A stretch of DNA of 27,327 bases from a virus, in the IMG/VR virus record IMGVR_UViG_3300005045_000040, positions 1 through 27,327 of that record, one strand, 5' to 3'. The notes under the pieces were generated by a model, which saw only the letters and a program-made list of their open reading frames with translations, was not told the origin of the DNA and ran no database searches. Of the stretch, positions 12,617-20,858 are shown piece after piece. Numbering within the stretch: position 1 is the stretch's first letter; each line of letters starts with the position of its first letter. The position numbers and the translations under genes are program-made.

Positions 12617-14147
12617 TGACGCGGAATTACCGCCACAACCGCCCATGTCCGGAACACCACCGGCTGAGGCAGTTACACCCCCAACTGCACAGGTTTTAAG
12701 CCTGGCTGACGCGGCCAAATCCAAGGCGGCCAAGTTGGCCCCTGCACCGCTGTCAGGCGCGAATGCGCTTGATGTGGGGGCCGGGGGGGATACCAAGCCT
12801 GCCAAAAAGCAAGAAAAAACCATTGACTGGGGTTTGTACAACAACCTACTGGAAAACTTTGCCCTGATCTATGGCACTGACACGGTGTGGGACGGCTCCC
12901 AGCGCCTGATCATGAAGCTGGCCAACATGGCGCACGCGCATGGTAGCGACATGGTCAAGATGTGGAAGGGCGACGTGCGCCGACGCACGGTGCTGCAGCA
13001 AGATGTGGTGTTTGACCCCACTTGCAAGGCAGACCTGGTGCGCTGCATCAACCTGTTTGACGGCATCGCCATGGTGCCCAAAGAGGGCGATGTGAATCCA
13101 ATTCTTGATCTGGTGCGCTACCTTACCAGCCGTTCGCATGAGGACTACTTCGATTCCGACAAAATTATGCATTGGCTGCTGCAGTGGCTGGCTTACCCGC
13201 TGCAGCATGTGGGTGCGAAGCTGCGTACGGCTGTTGTGATGCATGGTGATGAAGGCGCTGGGAAAAACTTTCTGTTTGACCTGGTCGCCGCGATCTACGG
13301 CAAATACGGCTGTCTGGTGGGCCAGGATGAGCTTGAAGATAAGTTCAATGACTGGCGCTCCTGCAAACTGTTTGTGGTCGGCGATGAGGTGTCTAGTCGG
13401 CAAGAGCTGGTGCATAACAAAAACCGTCTCAAGGCTTTGATCACTTCGCCATCGGTGCAGATCAACCCCAAGAATTTACCCCGGCGCGAAGAATCGAACC
13501 ACATGAATGTGGCGTTTCTGTCCAACGAACTCACGCCGCTGGCTATGGACAACAGCGACCGGCGCTATCTGGTCATTTACACCCCACGCGCCAAAGATTT
13601 TGAGTATTACCGAGCGCTTGGAAAATGGCGCGATAACGGGGGCACAGAGGCGTTTTATCACTTCTTGCAGACCTACCCATTGGATGACTTTGACCCATTC
13701 GCCCCAGCCCCGCAAACACTGGCTAAGCGTGACCTGATCGACATCAACCGCAAAAGCCCCGAACTGTTTTGGCTGGCTTGGAGCCAGGGTGAAATTGACC
13801 TGCCGTACTGGCCCTGTGCCAGCACCCAGGCCTACCGAGGCTACATCAAGTGGTGTCAGCGCACCGGCGACCGATTTCCCTTCAAGCAAAACATGTTTAC
13901 CCGAACGCTGCTGCGCATCAGTGAGTCTGAGGGGCCGCAGGTGCGCGAGAAAGTCATGGCACCCAAAGATGAAATGGGCGTCAAAAAATCGGAACGCATG
14001 CTGCTCACACTTGACCCACCACCAGAACGAAAAGAGGGCGAGTGGGCTACCGAAAGCCGCGAAGCGTTTGAGAAAGAACTGCGCAAATACATCGGTAATA
14101 GCTTCCCCCATTCCCCCAATAGTGGCGAAAACGGAGATGAACAGTGA
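12609..14147 (+). CDS. Phage SF3-type replicative helicase, D5/DUF5906 family (512 aa)
   Basis: A proline/alanine-rich N-terminal linker (1-70) precedes the body. The Walker A is GDEGAGKN (213-220), the usual form for this family, with Asn in place of the Thr/Ser. Walker B is LFVVGDEVSS (Asp259-Glu260). A third motif is visible in NHMNVAFLSNELTPLAMDNS, near the SF3 motif C Asn and the arginine-finger region DNSDRRYLV. The enzyme should unwind DNA at the phage origin as a hexamer. Its start overlaps the primase stop by 8 nt, so the two are expressed together. The repeat region right after the gene fits its target. Confidence 0.85.
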   Translation: MVDDAELPPQPPMSGTPPAEAVTPPTAQVLSLADAAKSKAAKLAPAPLSGANALDVGAGGDTKPAKKQEKTIDWGLYNNLLENFALIYGTDTVWDGSQRLIMKLANMAHAHGSDMVKMWKGDVRRRTVLQQDVVFDPTCKADLVRCINLFDGIAMVPKEGDVNPILDLVRYLTSRSHEDYFDSDKIMHWLLQWLAYPLQHVGAKLRTAVVMHGDEGAGKNFLFDLVAAIYGKYGCLVGQDELEDKFNDWRSCKLFVVGDEVSSRQELVHNKNRLKALITSPSVQINPKNLPRREESNHMNVAFLSNELTPLAMDNSDRRYLVIYTPRAKDFEYYRALGKWRDNGGTEAFYHFLQTYPLDDFDPFAPAPQTLAKRDLIDINRKSPELFWLAWSQGEIDLPYWPCASTQAYRGYIKWCQRTGDRFPFKQNMFTRTLLRISESEGPQVREKVMAPKDEMGVKKSERMLLTLDPPPERKEGEWATESREAFEKELRKYIGNSFPHSPNSGENGDEQ

Positions 14148-14161
14148 AAAACACCCAAATT

Positions 14162-14385
14162 AGTTACGCGGTTACAGAATGGCGTAACTCCGAAACCCAA
14201 TGCCAGCGCGGGAAGTTACGCGGTTACGCGGTTACGCATGGCCCCTATACATATGTGTGCGTACATGGGCGCATGTGTGGGTGCGTACGTGCATGTATGC
14301 GCAACCCTAGCGTAACCGCGTAACCGCGTAACTCATCAATGTTCATGCGGGTTTGCGAGTTACGCGTGCGTGTAACCGCGTAACT
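14162..14385. repeat. Nested GGTTACGC direct and inverted repeats, candidate replication origin
   Basis: AGTTACGC plus two GGTTACGC-type units (14214-14237) is the exact reverse complement of 14310-14333, a 24-bp perfect inverted repeat around 72 nt. Outside it, AGTTACGCGGTTAC (14162-14175) is the exact reverse complement of 14372-14385. Local hairpins also form: AGTTACGC with GCGTAACT (14182-14189), and AGTTACGCG (14358-14366) with CGCGTAACT (14377-14385). The 72-nt centre is alternating purine-pyrimidine. It occupies the whole 268-nt gap after the helicase and has no gene. Iterons plus a cruciform next to primase and helicase suggest an origin, which is an inference. Confidence 0.75.
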
Positions 14386-14415
14386 CACTGTTTTATTGTT
14401 TTAAAAGGAAAAAAA

Positions 14416-14634
14416 GTGAAGAAGAGGTTGATCAGTTGCACTCAGGAAAACCGCCAAGCCATGGCCGCTGCCGTCAAGGCTTGGCCAGCGCTTCATGCAT
14501 TGGTGCAGCACCTTCAAGCCCAAGACCTTTTCCCAGGCCTGCGCGCCATGCGCATCACGCTCACAGGCAGCGAAGCGTTCGTGTCACAGGGGTTAGGTGC
14601 CATCGCAGCCATCAACGCAACCAAGGCCGATTAA
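14416..14634 (+). CDS. Small hypothetical phage protein (72 aa, GTG start)
   Basis: The GTG at 14416 has AAAGGA 6-7 nt upstream. The frame is open from 14353, but the extra residues come from the repeat region, so the GTG is preferred. The product (starting MKKRLISCTQENRQAMAAAV) is helical and ends AAINATKAD. It lies between the origin candidate and the first late gene, 10 nt before the next ATG. Not recognised. Confidence 0.55.
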   Translation: MKKRLISCTQENRQAMAAAVKAWPALHALVQHLQAQDLFPGLRAMRITLTGSEAFVSQGLGAIAAINATKAD

Positions 14635-14644
14635 AGGATTCATC

Positions 14645-15436
14645 ATGCAGATCAAGATTGACATCAGTGGCATCAAAGAAGTTCAGGCCGCGCTCGCCAA
14701 AGCGCCAGGGCAGATCAACTTTGCGCTGGCCAATGCGATGAATAAGACTGCATTGCAGGCCAAGAGTGAAATACAAACCGAGATGCCGCGTGTGTTTGAT
14801 CGGCCTACGCCATGGGTCATCAACAGCCTGCGCGTGAAGTTCGCAAGCAAGAGTAATCTGGTGGCTGAGGTAGCCTACAAAGACAAGAATTCAGTGGAGT
14901 CCTCCCGTAGCATGATCGAGCCGCATGTCTTTAGTGGCAAACGCCACCACAAAGCCATGGAGGCGCGCCTGATGAACATCGGTCTGCTCCCTGCAGGCTA
15001 CAGTGTTGTGCCTGGTGCTGCCGCAAAACTCGACGCCAACGGCAACATGAGCCAAGGACAGATCAGTCAGATACTCAATGTCTTGGGTGCCTACACCGAG
15101 GCAGGCTACAACAAGGCCGACAACCGAACCGTCAAGCGACTGGCCAAAGGCAACGTCAAAAAGAACACCTACGGCTTCGTCTATTGGGTCAACCCCGTGG
15201 GCGGCACCAAAGCCAAACACCTGCCGCCCGGCGTCTACCAACGCATCAGCACCGGCTTTGGAACCAGCCTCAAGCCCGTTCTGATCTTCGTCAAAGAGGC
15301 CCAATACAAGAAGCGACTTGACTTCTTTGGTATCGCTCAGAAAGTCATCGACCGCGACTTCACAGGAAACTTCACTCAGGCGTTTGATGAAGCGATGAAG
15401 ACCTCGCTCATCAAGAGCCAAGGGACTCTGCTATGA
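14645..15436 (+). CDS. Phage structural-type protein of unknown role (263 aa)
   Basis: ATG 14645 has AAAGGA upstream; an ATG at 14597 is out of place inside the preceding gene. The N-terminus MQIKIDISGIKEVQAALAKA followed by FALANAMNKTALQAKSEIQ resembles the start of minor tail or tail-completion proteins (lambda gpZ or HK97 gp10 type). The C-terminal LPPGVYQRISTGFGTSLKPV then IFVKEAQYKKRLDFF has a similar flavour. Its place before the terminase genes is unusual for a tail protein. The call of a virion-related protein is tentative. Confidence 0.5.
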   Translation: MQIKIDISGIKEVQAALAKAPGQINFALANAMNKTALQAKSEIQTEMPRVFDRPTPWVINSLRVKFASKSNLVAEVAYKDKNSVESSRSMIEPHVFSGKRHHKAMEARLMNIGLLPAGYSVVPGAAAKLDANGNMSQGQISQILNVLGAYTEAGYNKADNRTVKRLAKGNVKKNTYGFVYWVNPVGGTKAKHLPPGVYQRISTGFGTSLKPVLIFVKEAQYKKRLDFFGIAQKVIDRDFTGNFTQAFDEAMKTSLIKSQGTLL

Positions 15437-15629
15437 ACCTGATGCCACCCACCGACGGCTCTACCCACAGCGGCGTCCACCCACAGCCGAACACCCCCCC
15501 GTCAAAGGTACTTTCACCAACCTTCCACCCGAGGGTAATTCGAACCACGTGGTGCGCGCGTTCGGGGGTGTTTCGCTTGGGTAGTCGGTGGATTGATACG
15601 GCTGTAACACCCGCGCACAGGGGGACTAC
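15437..15629 (+). other. Gap before terminase, candidate cos region
   Basis: 193 nt without a convincing gene. It contains the inverted repeat GAACACCCCC / GGGGGTGTTTC (about 15490-15499 and 15564-15574) and the palindrome ACCACGTGGT followed by a GC-alternating run. In lambda-family phages with a GpA terminase, cos lies just before the small terminase gene, so this is where it would be expected. A 68-aa frame (15433-15639) overlaps the upstream stop as ATGA but has no coding character. No cohesive end can be proved from sequence alone. Confidence 0.3.
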
Positions 15630-16256
15630 ATGCCACTGATGAGCTACCGAAAGTACGCAGAGCACCGCGGCTGCAGCCTGCGGGCCGTGCAAAAGGCCAT
15701 TGGCAACATGGACGGTAAGGGACAACGTGATGGCCGCATCGCCGCTTCGCTGGTGGCTATTGAAGGCAGCCAGCATCCGAAGATTGACAGCGACAAGGCA
15801 GACGCGCTGTGGCTACTCAACACCGACGAGTCCAAGCGGTCCACATTGTTCACGCCCAGCGACGAAGCATCAAGCATCCAGGCGCCGCTGTTGGATGATG
15901 ACTTCGAGATACCGGGTGACCCAGAGTCTGACGCAGCCAAAAAAAGTTATCACCAGTCGCGCTCACTGCGTGCCAAGATCGACGCGGAGAACGCCCAGCT
16001 CGACCTGGACCAGCGCAAGGGCAAGTTGATCGACCTGGACGAAGCCAAGCAGCTGGGTTTCACCACGCTGCGCACCCTGCGGGATGCGCTGCGCAACACC
16101 GGGCCCCGCATTGCTGCCCAGGTGGCCGCTCTGTCTGACCCGTTCGCGTGCGAGGTCTTGATTAATGCCGAGATCGACTCGGTGCTGGCCAGCATGAGCG
16201 TCGAAAAGATTCTGACCGACCAGTTTGATGACGACCAGGACGGGGAGGGTGATTAA
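15630..16256 (+). CDS. terS: Terminase small subunit (Nu1-like, 208 aa)
   Basis: The N-terminus MPLMSYRKYAEHRGCSLRAV is a Nu1-type winged helix-turn-helix for cos DNA binding. A variable acidic linker (about 65-110) follows, then a helical oligomerisation and TerL-binding region (SLRAKIDAENAQLDLDQRKG, then TLRDALRNTGPRIAAQVAAL). AGGGGGA lies 5-6 nt before the ATG at 15630. The gene ends directly at the GTG of the large subunit, the usual pair. Confidence 0.8.
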   Translation: MPLMSYRKYAEHRGCSLRAVQKAIGNMDGKGQRDGRIAASLVAIEGSQHPKIDSDKADALWLLNTDESKRSTLFTPSDEASSIQAPLLDDDFEIPGDPESDAAKKSYHQSRSLRAKIDAENAQLDLDQRKGKLIDLDEAKQLGFTTLRTLRDALRNTGPRIAAQVAALSDPFACEVLINAEIDSVLASMSVEKILTDQFDDDQDGEGD

Positions 16257-18335
16257 GTGACCCCCAAGCAAGCCCTGGCCACAGCATGGGCAAATGCCCT
16301 GCAGCCGGACCCGGTGATCACCGCCGATGAATGGGCACGCACTGAGCGCGTCATGCCAGCGGACGCGGTCGAACCCGGTCCCTACCGGCCAGAGCGCACC
16401 CCGTACATGATCGACGTGCAACGCACCATGTCGGCCACGTCGCCCTATGTTGAGGGTTGGATGAAGAAGGGCGTGCAGCTGGGCGGCAGCGTGTCGGGTG
16501 AGAACCTGCTCGGCAGCTGGATATGCAATGCGGCCGGCAACATCCTGGTGTCATTCCCCAAGCTGGAAGACGCCAAGCAATGGGAACTTACACGCTTTGA
16601 GCCCATGCGACTCAGTTCCCGTGCATTACGCAAGCGCATCAAGTCCGCCGGGGTCAAGGGGTCAGACAACACCAAGCTACGCAAGAAATACCCCGGCGGC
16701 GTCATGCGCCTGATTGGCGTCAGCTCCATGCCCAAGTCGGCCACCGTGCGTTACGTCAAAGTGGAAGAGCCCGACGAATACCCGTTTGACGTAGACAACC
16801 AGGGCTCAATTTTCGAAGGCCTGCGGGCTCGCTTTCGCAACTTTGGACGCAAAGCCAAGATGTTTGGCGACAGCACACCCACGGCCGAGGGAGCCAGCAA
16901 CATCGACCGCGAGTACAAGCGTGGCGACCAGCGCAAGTGGCACCTGTGCTGCCCCGACTGCAAACACCCCCAGCCGCTGCGCTGGGCGCAGATGAAGTGG
17001 ATCATCCACGAAGATCCCGAAGAAACCGCCGCCAGCACGCGTTATGCCTGCGAGTCGTGCGGCACTCTGAACACTGAGGCCACCTGGAAGACCGCCAACT
17101 ACGCACGGCGCCCCGGCATGACCGAGGCCCAATGCAAGGCCGACAACTTGGCGTTTTGGGAAGCCACCGCCAAGGGCCAACCCGGCGTGGCCAGCTGGCA
17201 CATCAGCAGCCTGGCCGCGCCCATTGGCTGGGCGCCCTGGGGCAGCCTGTCCCTAATGTGGCTGGGTGTGGGTGATGACGAAGACAAGAAAAAGGCGTTC
17301 AGCAACAACGTCGAGGGCGAGACCTACAGCTACAAAGTCAGCAGCGCCATCAGTTCCAAGGTGCTGCAGTCGCTATCTGAAAGCTATGCGCTCATGAGTT
17401 GCCCCATGGGTGGCCTGGTATGTGTAGCCGGGGTCGACACGCAAGACAACCGGCTGGCCTATGTGATCCGTGCCTACGGCCGCCAGGAAGAAAGCTGGGG
17501 CATTGCCCACGGTGAAATCTATGGTGACACCTCCCAGCCCGAAGTCTGGAAGAAACTGGCTGAGGTGCTCGATGCACCCATCGCCCATACCAGTGGCCAG
17601 GTGATGCACATCGACGTGGCCTTTATCGACATGGGAGGCCACCGAGGTGAAGAGGTCAAAGCCTTTTGCCGTGATGCCAAGTTACGTGGCAAACACTGGT
17701 GTGCCACGCTTGGTGCCAAGCCATTGCATGCACCACCTCTAGGCAAACCGCGCAAGGTCGAATTCACCTGGCGCGGCAAAGAAGTGCCCGGCGGTGCAGA
17801 GTTTCGTTACATCGGAACCCAGACCATCAAGAACATGTTGGACGGCCGCCTGAAACTTGGCACCGACGCCAACGCCGTGCGCAGCGGCCCTGGGGTGTTC
17901 CACACGCCGATCGGCTTCGAGCAAGACTACTTTGACCAAATGCGCAGCGAACAGCGCATCCTGCACAAAGACAACAGCGGAAACAAAGTCATGATGTGGG
18001 TGCACCTGAGCGGGCGCAACGAGTCATGGGACTGCGAAGTGCTAGCCTATGCCGCTTATCTGTACGCCATTCAGGGCCGTCATGCTGAAACCGTCTTCAG
18101 CCAGCGAGAAAAGCTCTACCAGGATGCCCGCCAGGGCGACCTACTGACGCCCCAGTTGCCACCCCCCGCTATCGAAGTGCAGACGCGTGCACCCGAAAAT
18201 ACCGACACCGTGGCAGCGCTTCAGCCTCAGCCTGTCGTCATCACGCTGCCCGCACAAGCAACCGTACAAGCCAGCAAACCTAACCCCATCCACCGCCCCG
18301 CCCGTCAACCCTACCGCCCAACCGCCTCATGGTAA
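16257..18335 (+). CDS. terL: Terminase large subunit, GpA family (692 aa)
   Basis: The GTG at 16257 abuts the TerS stop. The ATPase region has the adenine-binding/Walker A area WMKKGVQLGGSVSGEN (68-83), which deviates from GxxxxGK[ST], and Walker B VKVEEPDEYP (167-176). A zinc site CCPDC (231-235) and CESC (265-268) is typical of GpA proteins. The nuclease region includes VAGVDTQDNRLAYVIRAYG with the first RuvC-type Asp, VAFIDMGGHRGEEV, and RNESWDCEVLAYAAYL with a late Asp. The last ~70 residues are Pro/Gln-rich and would bind the portal. Length is slightly above lambda gpA. Confidence 0.9.
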   Translation: MTPKQALATAWANALQPDPVITADEWARTERVMPADAVEPGPYRPERTPYMIDVQRTMSATSPYVEGWMKKGVQLGGSVSGENLLGSWICNAAGNILVSFPKLEDAKQWELTRFEPMRLSSRALRKRIKSAGVKGSDNTKLRKKYPGGVMRLIGVSSMPKSATVRYVKVEEPDEYPFDVDNQGSIFEGLRARFRNFGRKAKMFGDSTPTAEGASNIDREYKRGDQRKWHLCCPDCKHPQPLRWAQMKWIIHEDPEETAASTRYACESCGTLNTEATWKTANYARRPGMTEAQCKADNLAFWEATAKGQPGVASWHISSLAAPIGWAPWGSLSLMWLGVGDDEDKKKAFSNNVEGETYSYKVSSAISSKVLQSLSESYALMSCPMGGLVCVAGVDTQDNRLAYVIRAYGRQEESWGIAHGEIYGDTSQPEVWKKLAEVLDAPIAHTSGQVMHIDVAFIDMGGHRGEEVKAFCRDAKLRGKHWCATLGAKPLHAPPLGKPRKVEFTWRGKEVPGGAEFRYIGTQTIKNMLDGRLKLGTDANAVRSGPGVFHTPIGFEQDYFDQMRSEQRILHKDNSGNKVMMWVHLSGRNESWDCEVLAYAAYLYAIQGRHAETVFSQREKLYQDARQGDLLTPQLPPPAIEVQTRAPENTDTVAALQPQPVVITLPAQATVQASKPNPIHRPARQPYRPTASW

Positions 18336-18679
18336 CCACCGTCAAAACCCAAAAAACCAACGTGTCCGTCACCGACGTGCTGCAAAGTGTGCCGGTCACT
18401 GAAGACGTCATCGAATACACCCTGGCCTGCGCCCTGGCCCTGTCTCCCCCAGAGATGCGCGCCGACATCCGCGCCCACATTGCCCTGCACGCCAGCGCCC
18501 AGGTACGCCGCGTCTTTGGCGGCGACCGCATGTACATCAGCCAGCGCGCCGGCGAGGGCAAAAGCAGCCGCAACGCCAACATCAAACGCGACTACTGGCA
18601 GCTCGGCGAACACATCCCCCTGCTTGAGCGCCGTTACGGCCTAAGCACGCGCCAACTCTGGTACATCATCAAATCCTGA
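18329..18679 (+). CDS. Mor-like transcription-activator domain protein (116 aa)
   Basis: The C-terminal half matches the Mor/C activator fold: GGDRMYISQRAGEGKSSRNA then IKRDYWQLGEHIPLLERRYG and LSTRQLWYIIK, with the strand-forming Y-I and the terminal HTH (LLERRYGLSTRQLWYII). In Mu, such proteins activate middle and late promoters as dimers. Here the gene overlaps the TerL stop by 7 nt inside a late operon. It could activate late transcription of the head genes, but the location differs from Mu. Its stop abuts a 34-bp repeat. Confidence 0.65.
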   Translation: MVTTVKTQKTNVSVTDVLQSVPVTEDVIEYTLACALALSPPEMRADIRAHIALHASAQVRRVFGGDRMYISQRAGEGKSSRNANIKRDYWQLGEHIPLLERRYGLSTRQLWYIIKS

Positions 18680-18712
18680 ACCGTGCACTTTTTGCCTTAA
18701 AGACTGCACACC
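18679..18712 (+). repeat. 34-bp direct repeat, copy 1
   Basis: Identical to 20804-20837. It starts on the last base of the TGA stop of the Mor-like gene. It contains GTGCA...TGCAC arms around CTTT...AAAG, so it can fold as an imperfect hairpin. It precedes the connector gene by 22 nt. Confidence 0.9.
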
Positions 18713-18734
18713 CGCGCCGCCATAGTCCACGGAC

Positions 18735-19292
18735 ATGGCAGCACCAATACTCACCACCGAACCCATCATCCTGCTCGCTGGCGACACCGCCACCTGGCAG
18801 ATCAGCCTCGCCGACTACCTGGCCAGCGACGGCTGGTCCCTGGCCTACACGCTGATCAACGCCACCAGCAAAATCAGCATCAACAGCAGCGCAGTCGGCC
18901 CTGACCACCTGGTCAACGTCGCCGCCGCCACTACCGCAGGCTGGGCCGCTGGCACCTACTCCTGGCGCGCCCAGGTCAGCAAAGCCGGGCAGGTGTTCAC
19001 CGTGGCTACCGGCACATTGGCAGTGCAGGCTGCATTCAGCGCCGCCACCCTGGACGCCCGCAGCCACGCCAGCAAAGCCCTGGCCAACATCGAGGCCTAC
19101 CTCGAAAATGCCAACAACCTGAGCGCCGCCATGTACGAGATTGCTGGGCGCAAATTGCAGCGCCTGAGCATCCCTGACCTGCTCACCCTGCGCGACCGTT
19201 ACCGCGCCGATGTCGCCCGCGAGGATGCCGCCTCCCGCATCGCCCGCGGCCTGCCTGACAAGCGCCGCGTACTGGTGCGCTTTGGCCCCTAA
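18735..19292 (+). CDS. Head-tail connector-type structural protein (185 aa)
   Basis: The N-terminal part (LTTEPIILLAGDTATWQISL, then DYLASDGWSLAYTLINAT) is beta-rich. The C-terminal ~75 residues are helical and resemble a gpW-like head-completion segment (YEIAGRKLQRLSIPDLLTLR DRYRADV). Proteins with this layout sit between terminase and portal in many Burkholderiales phages, the position of lambda gpW. The ribosome site is weak (GGA, with ATG at 18735). The call rests on position and remembered family pattern. Confidence 0.65.
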   Translation: MAAPILTTEPIILLAGDTATWQISLADYLASDGWSLAYTLINATSKISINSSAVGPDHLVNVAAATTAGWAAGTYSWRAQVSKAGQVFTVATGTLAVQAAFSAATLDARSHASKALANIEAYLENANNLSAAMYEIAGRKLQRLSIPDLLTLRDRYRADVAREDAASRIARGLPDKRRVLVRFGP

Positions 19293-19304
19293 CACCACTA
19301 CGCT

Positions 19305-20804
19305 ATGCAACCCAAAAATCTACTGACTAAAGCTGCCCACTGGCTGCGTGGTGTACCCAATCAAGCGCCCCAGGAGCGCCACTTCACCGCCGCGCGCATA
19401 GACCGCCTCACCGCCGACTGGCAGGCCACCGAGCAAAGTCTGAATCACGAACTGCGCAGCGACCTCAACCGCCTGCGCAGCCGGGGCCGAGACCTGTTGC
19501 AAAACAACGATTACGCGGTGAAGTTCGCCGGCATGGTCAAAAACAACATCATCGGCCCCGGCGGCATCCGCCTGCAGATGCGTGTGGAAGACAGCCCCGG
19601 CAAGCAAGACAAGCTGGCCAACGCCGCCATCGAGTCGGCCTGGAAAGACTGGTCTAGCGCCTGCGACATCACCGGCCAGCAAACCCTGCGTGACCTGTGC
19701 GGCACCCTGGTCGGCGGCCTTCCCTCAGACGGCGAGTTTCTGGTGCGCCAGGTGCGTGGTGCGGAGTCTGGCAACAAATACGGCATCGCCCTGCAGTTGA
19801 TTGATGTGGACCGCATCGACACCACCTACAACCTGGCCGCCACCAGCACCAGCAACGCCGTCATCATGGGTGTGGAGGTCGATGCCTACCGCCGCCCGGT
19901 GGCGCTGCACATTTTTGCCAGCCACCCCAATGACGGCATCCAAAGCAGCCGCCAGCGCATCCGGGTTCCTATTGGCGAGGTGCTGCACCGCTTCAAGGTC
20001 GAGCGCGCCGAGCAAGTGCGCGGCATCCCGTGGATGAGCTCTGGCATGATCAGCCTACACCACTTGGGCAACTTCAAGTTGTCGGCCCTGCTGGCCGCCG
20101 AGCACGGCGCCAATCATTACGGCTTTTTTACCACCCCCGACGGCCAAAGCCCGATTGGTGGCCTTGACGAAACCGGCAAGACCATCAGCCCCAGCCAGCC
20201 CGGCACCTTTGACACCCTGCCCACCGGCGTCGGCTTTCAGCAGTTCAACAGCAAATACCCCGAGCAGAACTTTGGGCCGTTTGTCAAAACCACCCTGCAG
20301 CGTATCGCCAGCGGCTGGCGCGTGGCCTACCACAGCCTGGCCAATGACCTCGAAGGCGTCAGCTACAGCAGCATCAGATCCGGCGCGCTGGAAGAACGTG
20401 ACCGCTGGGCCGACGACCAAGAGTGGTTTATCGCCGCCTTCATGGAGCCGGTGTTCCAGATGTGGCTGCAAACCGCGCTCATCATGGGCGCCATCACCAT
20501 GCCCAACGGCAGCGCTTTGCCCGCTGCAAAAATCGCCAAATTCAGCACCCACGAATGGCAGGCCCGGCGCTGGGAATGGGTTGACCCCAAGGGCGACATG
20601 GACGCCAAGATTCTCGCTGTCAAGGCCGGCCTGATGGCCCCGCAAGACCTGGCCAACGCCATGGGCTACGACTTTGACGACACCCTCACCAGCATTGCCG
20701 CTGCCCAGGCTGCTGCCAAGTTGCTGGGCGTGCAGCTCACCGCCTACGACCCCACACCGGGTGCCCAAATCTCCATGACACCGCAACCCGCAGCCAGCGC
20801 CTAA
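19305..20804 (+). CDS. Portal protein, lambda gpB family (499 aa)
   Basis: The 499-aa product shows lambda-portal features: LRSRGRDLLQNNDYAVKFAG and VKNNIIGPGGIRLQM (about 57-93), the LCGTLVGGLPSDGEFLVRQV block, the conserved LQLIDVDRIDT and FKVERAEQVRGIPWMSSGM, and SYSSIRSGALEERDRWADDQ (350-370) with MEPVFQMWL. It would form the dodecameric ring through which DNA enters and leaves the capsid. It starts 12 nt after the connector gene and ends on the second 34-bp repeat. Confidence 0.9.
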   Translation: MQPKNLLTKAAHWLRGVPNQAPQERHFTAARIDRLTADWQATEQSLNHELRSDLNRLRSRGRDLLQNNDYAVKFAGMVKNNIIGPGGIRLQMRVEDSPGKQDKLANAAIESAWKDWSSACDITGQQTLRDLCGTLVGGLPSDGEFLVRQVRGAESGNKYGIALQLIDVDRIDTTYNLAATSTSNAVIMGVEVDAYRRPVALHIFASHPNDGIQSSRQRIRVPIGEVLHRFKVERAEQVRGIPWMSSGMISLHHLGNFKLSALLAAEHGANHYGFFTTPDGQSPIGGLDETGKTISPSQPGTFDTLPTGVGFQQFNSKYPEQNFGPFVKTTLQRIASGWRVAYHSLANDLEGVSYSSIRSGALEERDRWADDQEWFIAAFMEPVFQMWLQTALIMGAITMPNGSALPAAKIAKFSTHEWQARRWEWVDPKGDMDAKILAVKAGLMAPQDLANAMGYDFDDTLTSIAAAQAAAKLLGVQLTAYDPTPGAQISMTPQPAASA

Positions 20805-20837
20805 ACCGTGCACTTTTTGCCTTAAAGACTGCACACC
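20804..20837 (+). repeat. 34-bp direct repeat, copy 2
   Basis: Perfect copy of 18679-18712, starting on the last base of the portal TAA stop and ending 21 nt before the protease-capsid ATG. As in copy 1, it fills most of the intergenic gap. Confidence 0.9.
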
Positions 20838-20858
20838 ACAAGCCCGAAAGTACACCCC

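Noticed and set aside
12846-13415. Minus-strand frames under the helicase gene
   Set aside because: The plus-strand SF3 helicase is unambiguous there; the reverse frames have no domain pattern.
14162-14385. CRISPR array
   Set aside because: Repeats are 8-bp units in both orientations without uniform unique spacers; better explained as iterons and inverted repeats.
15433-15639. 68-aa ORF before the small terminase
   Set aside because: The ATGA overlap is suggestive, but the sequence looks noncoding and includes the inverted repeat of the possible cos region.
20055-20855. 266-codon minus-strand frame under the portal gene
   Set aside because: Shadow of the portal frame; no ribosome site, low-complexity Gly/Ala/Val composition.
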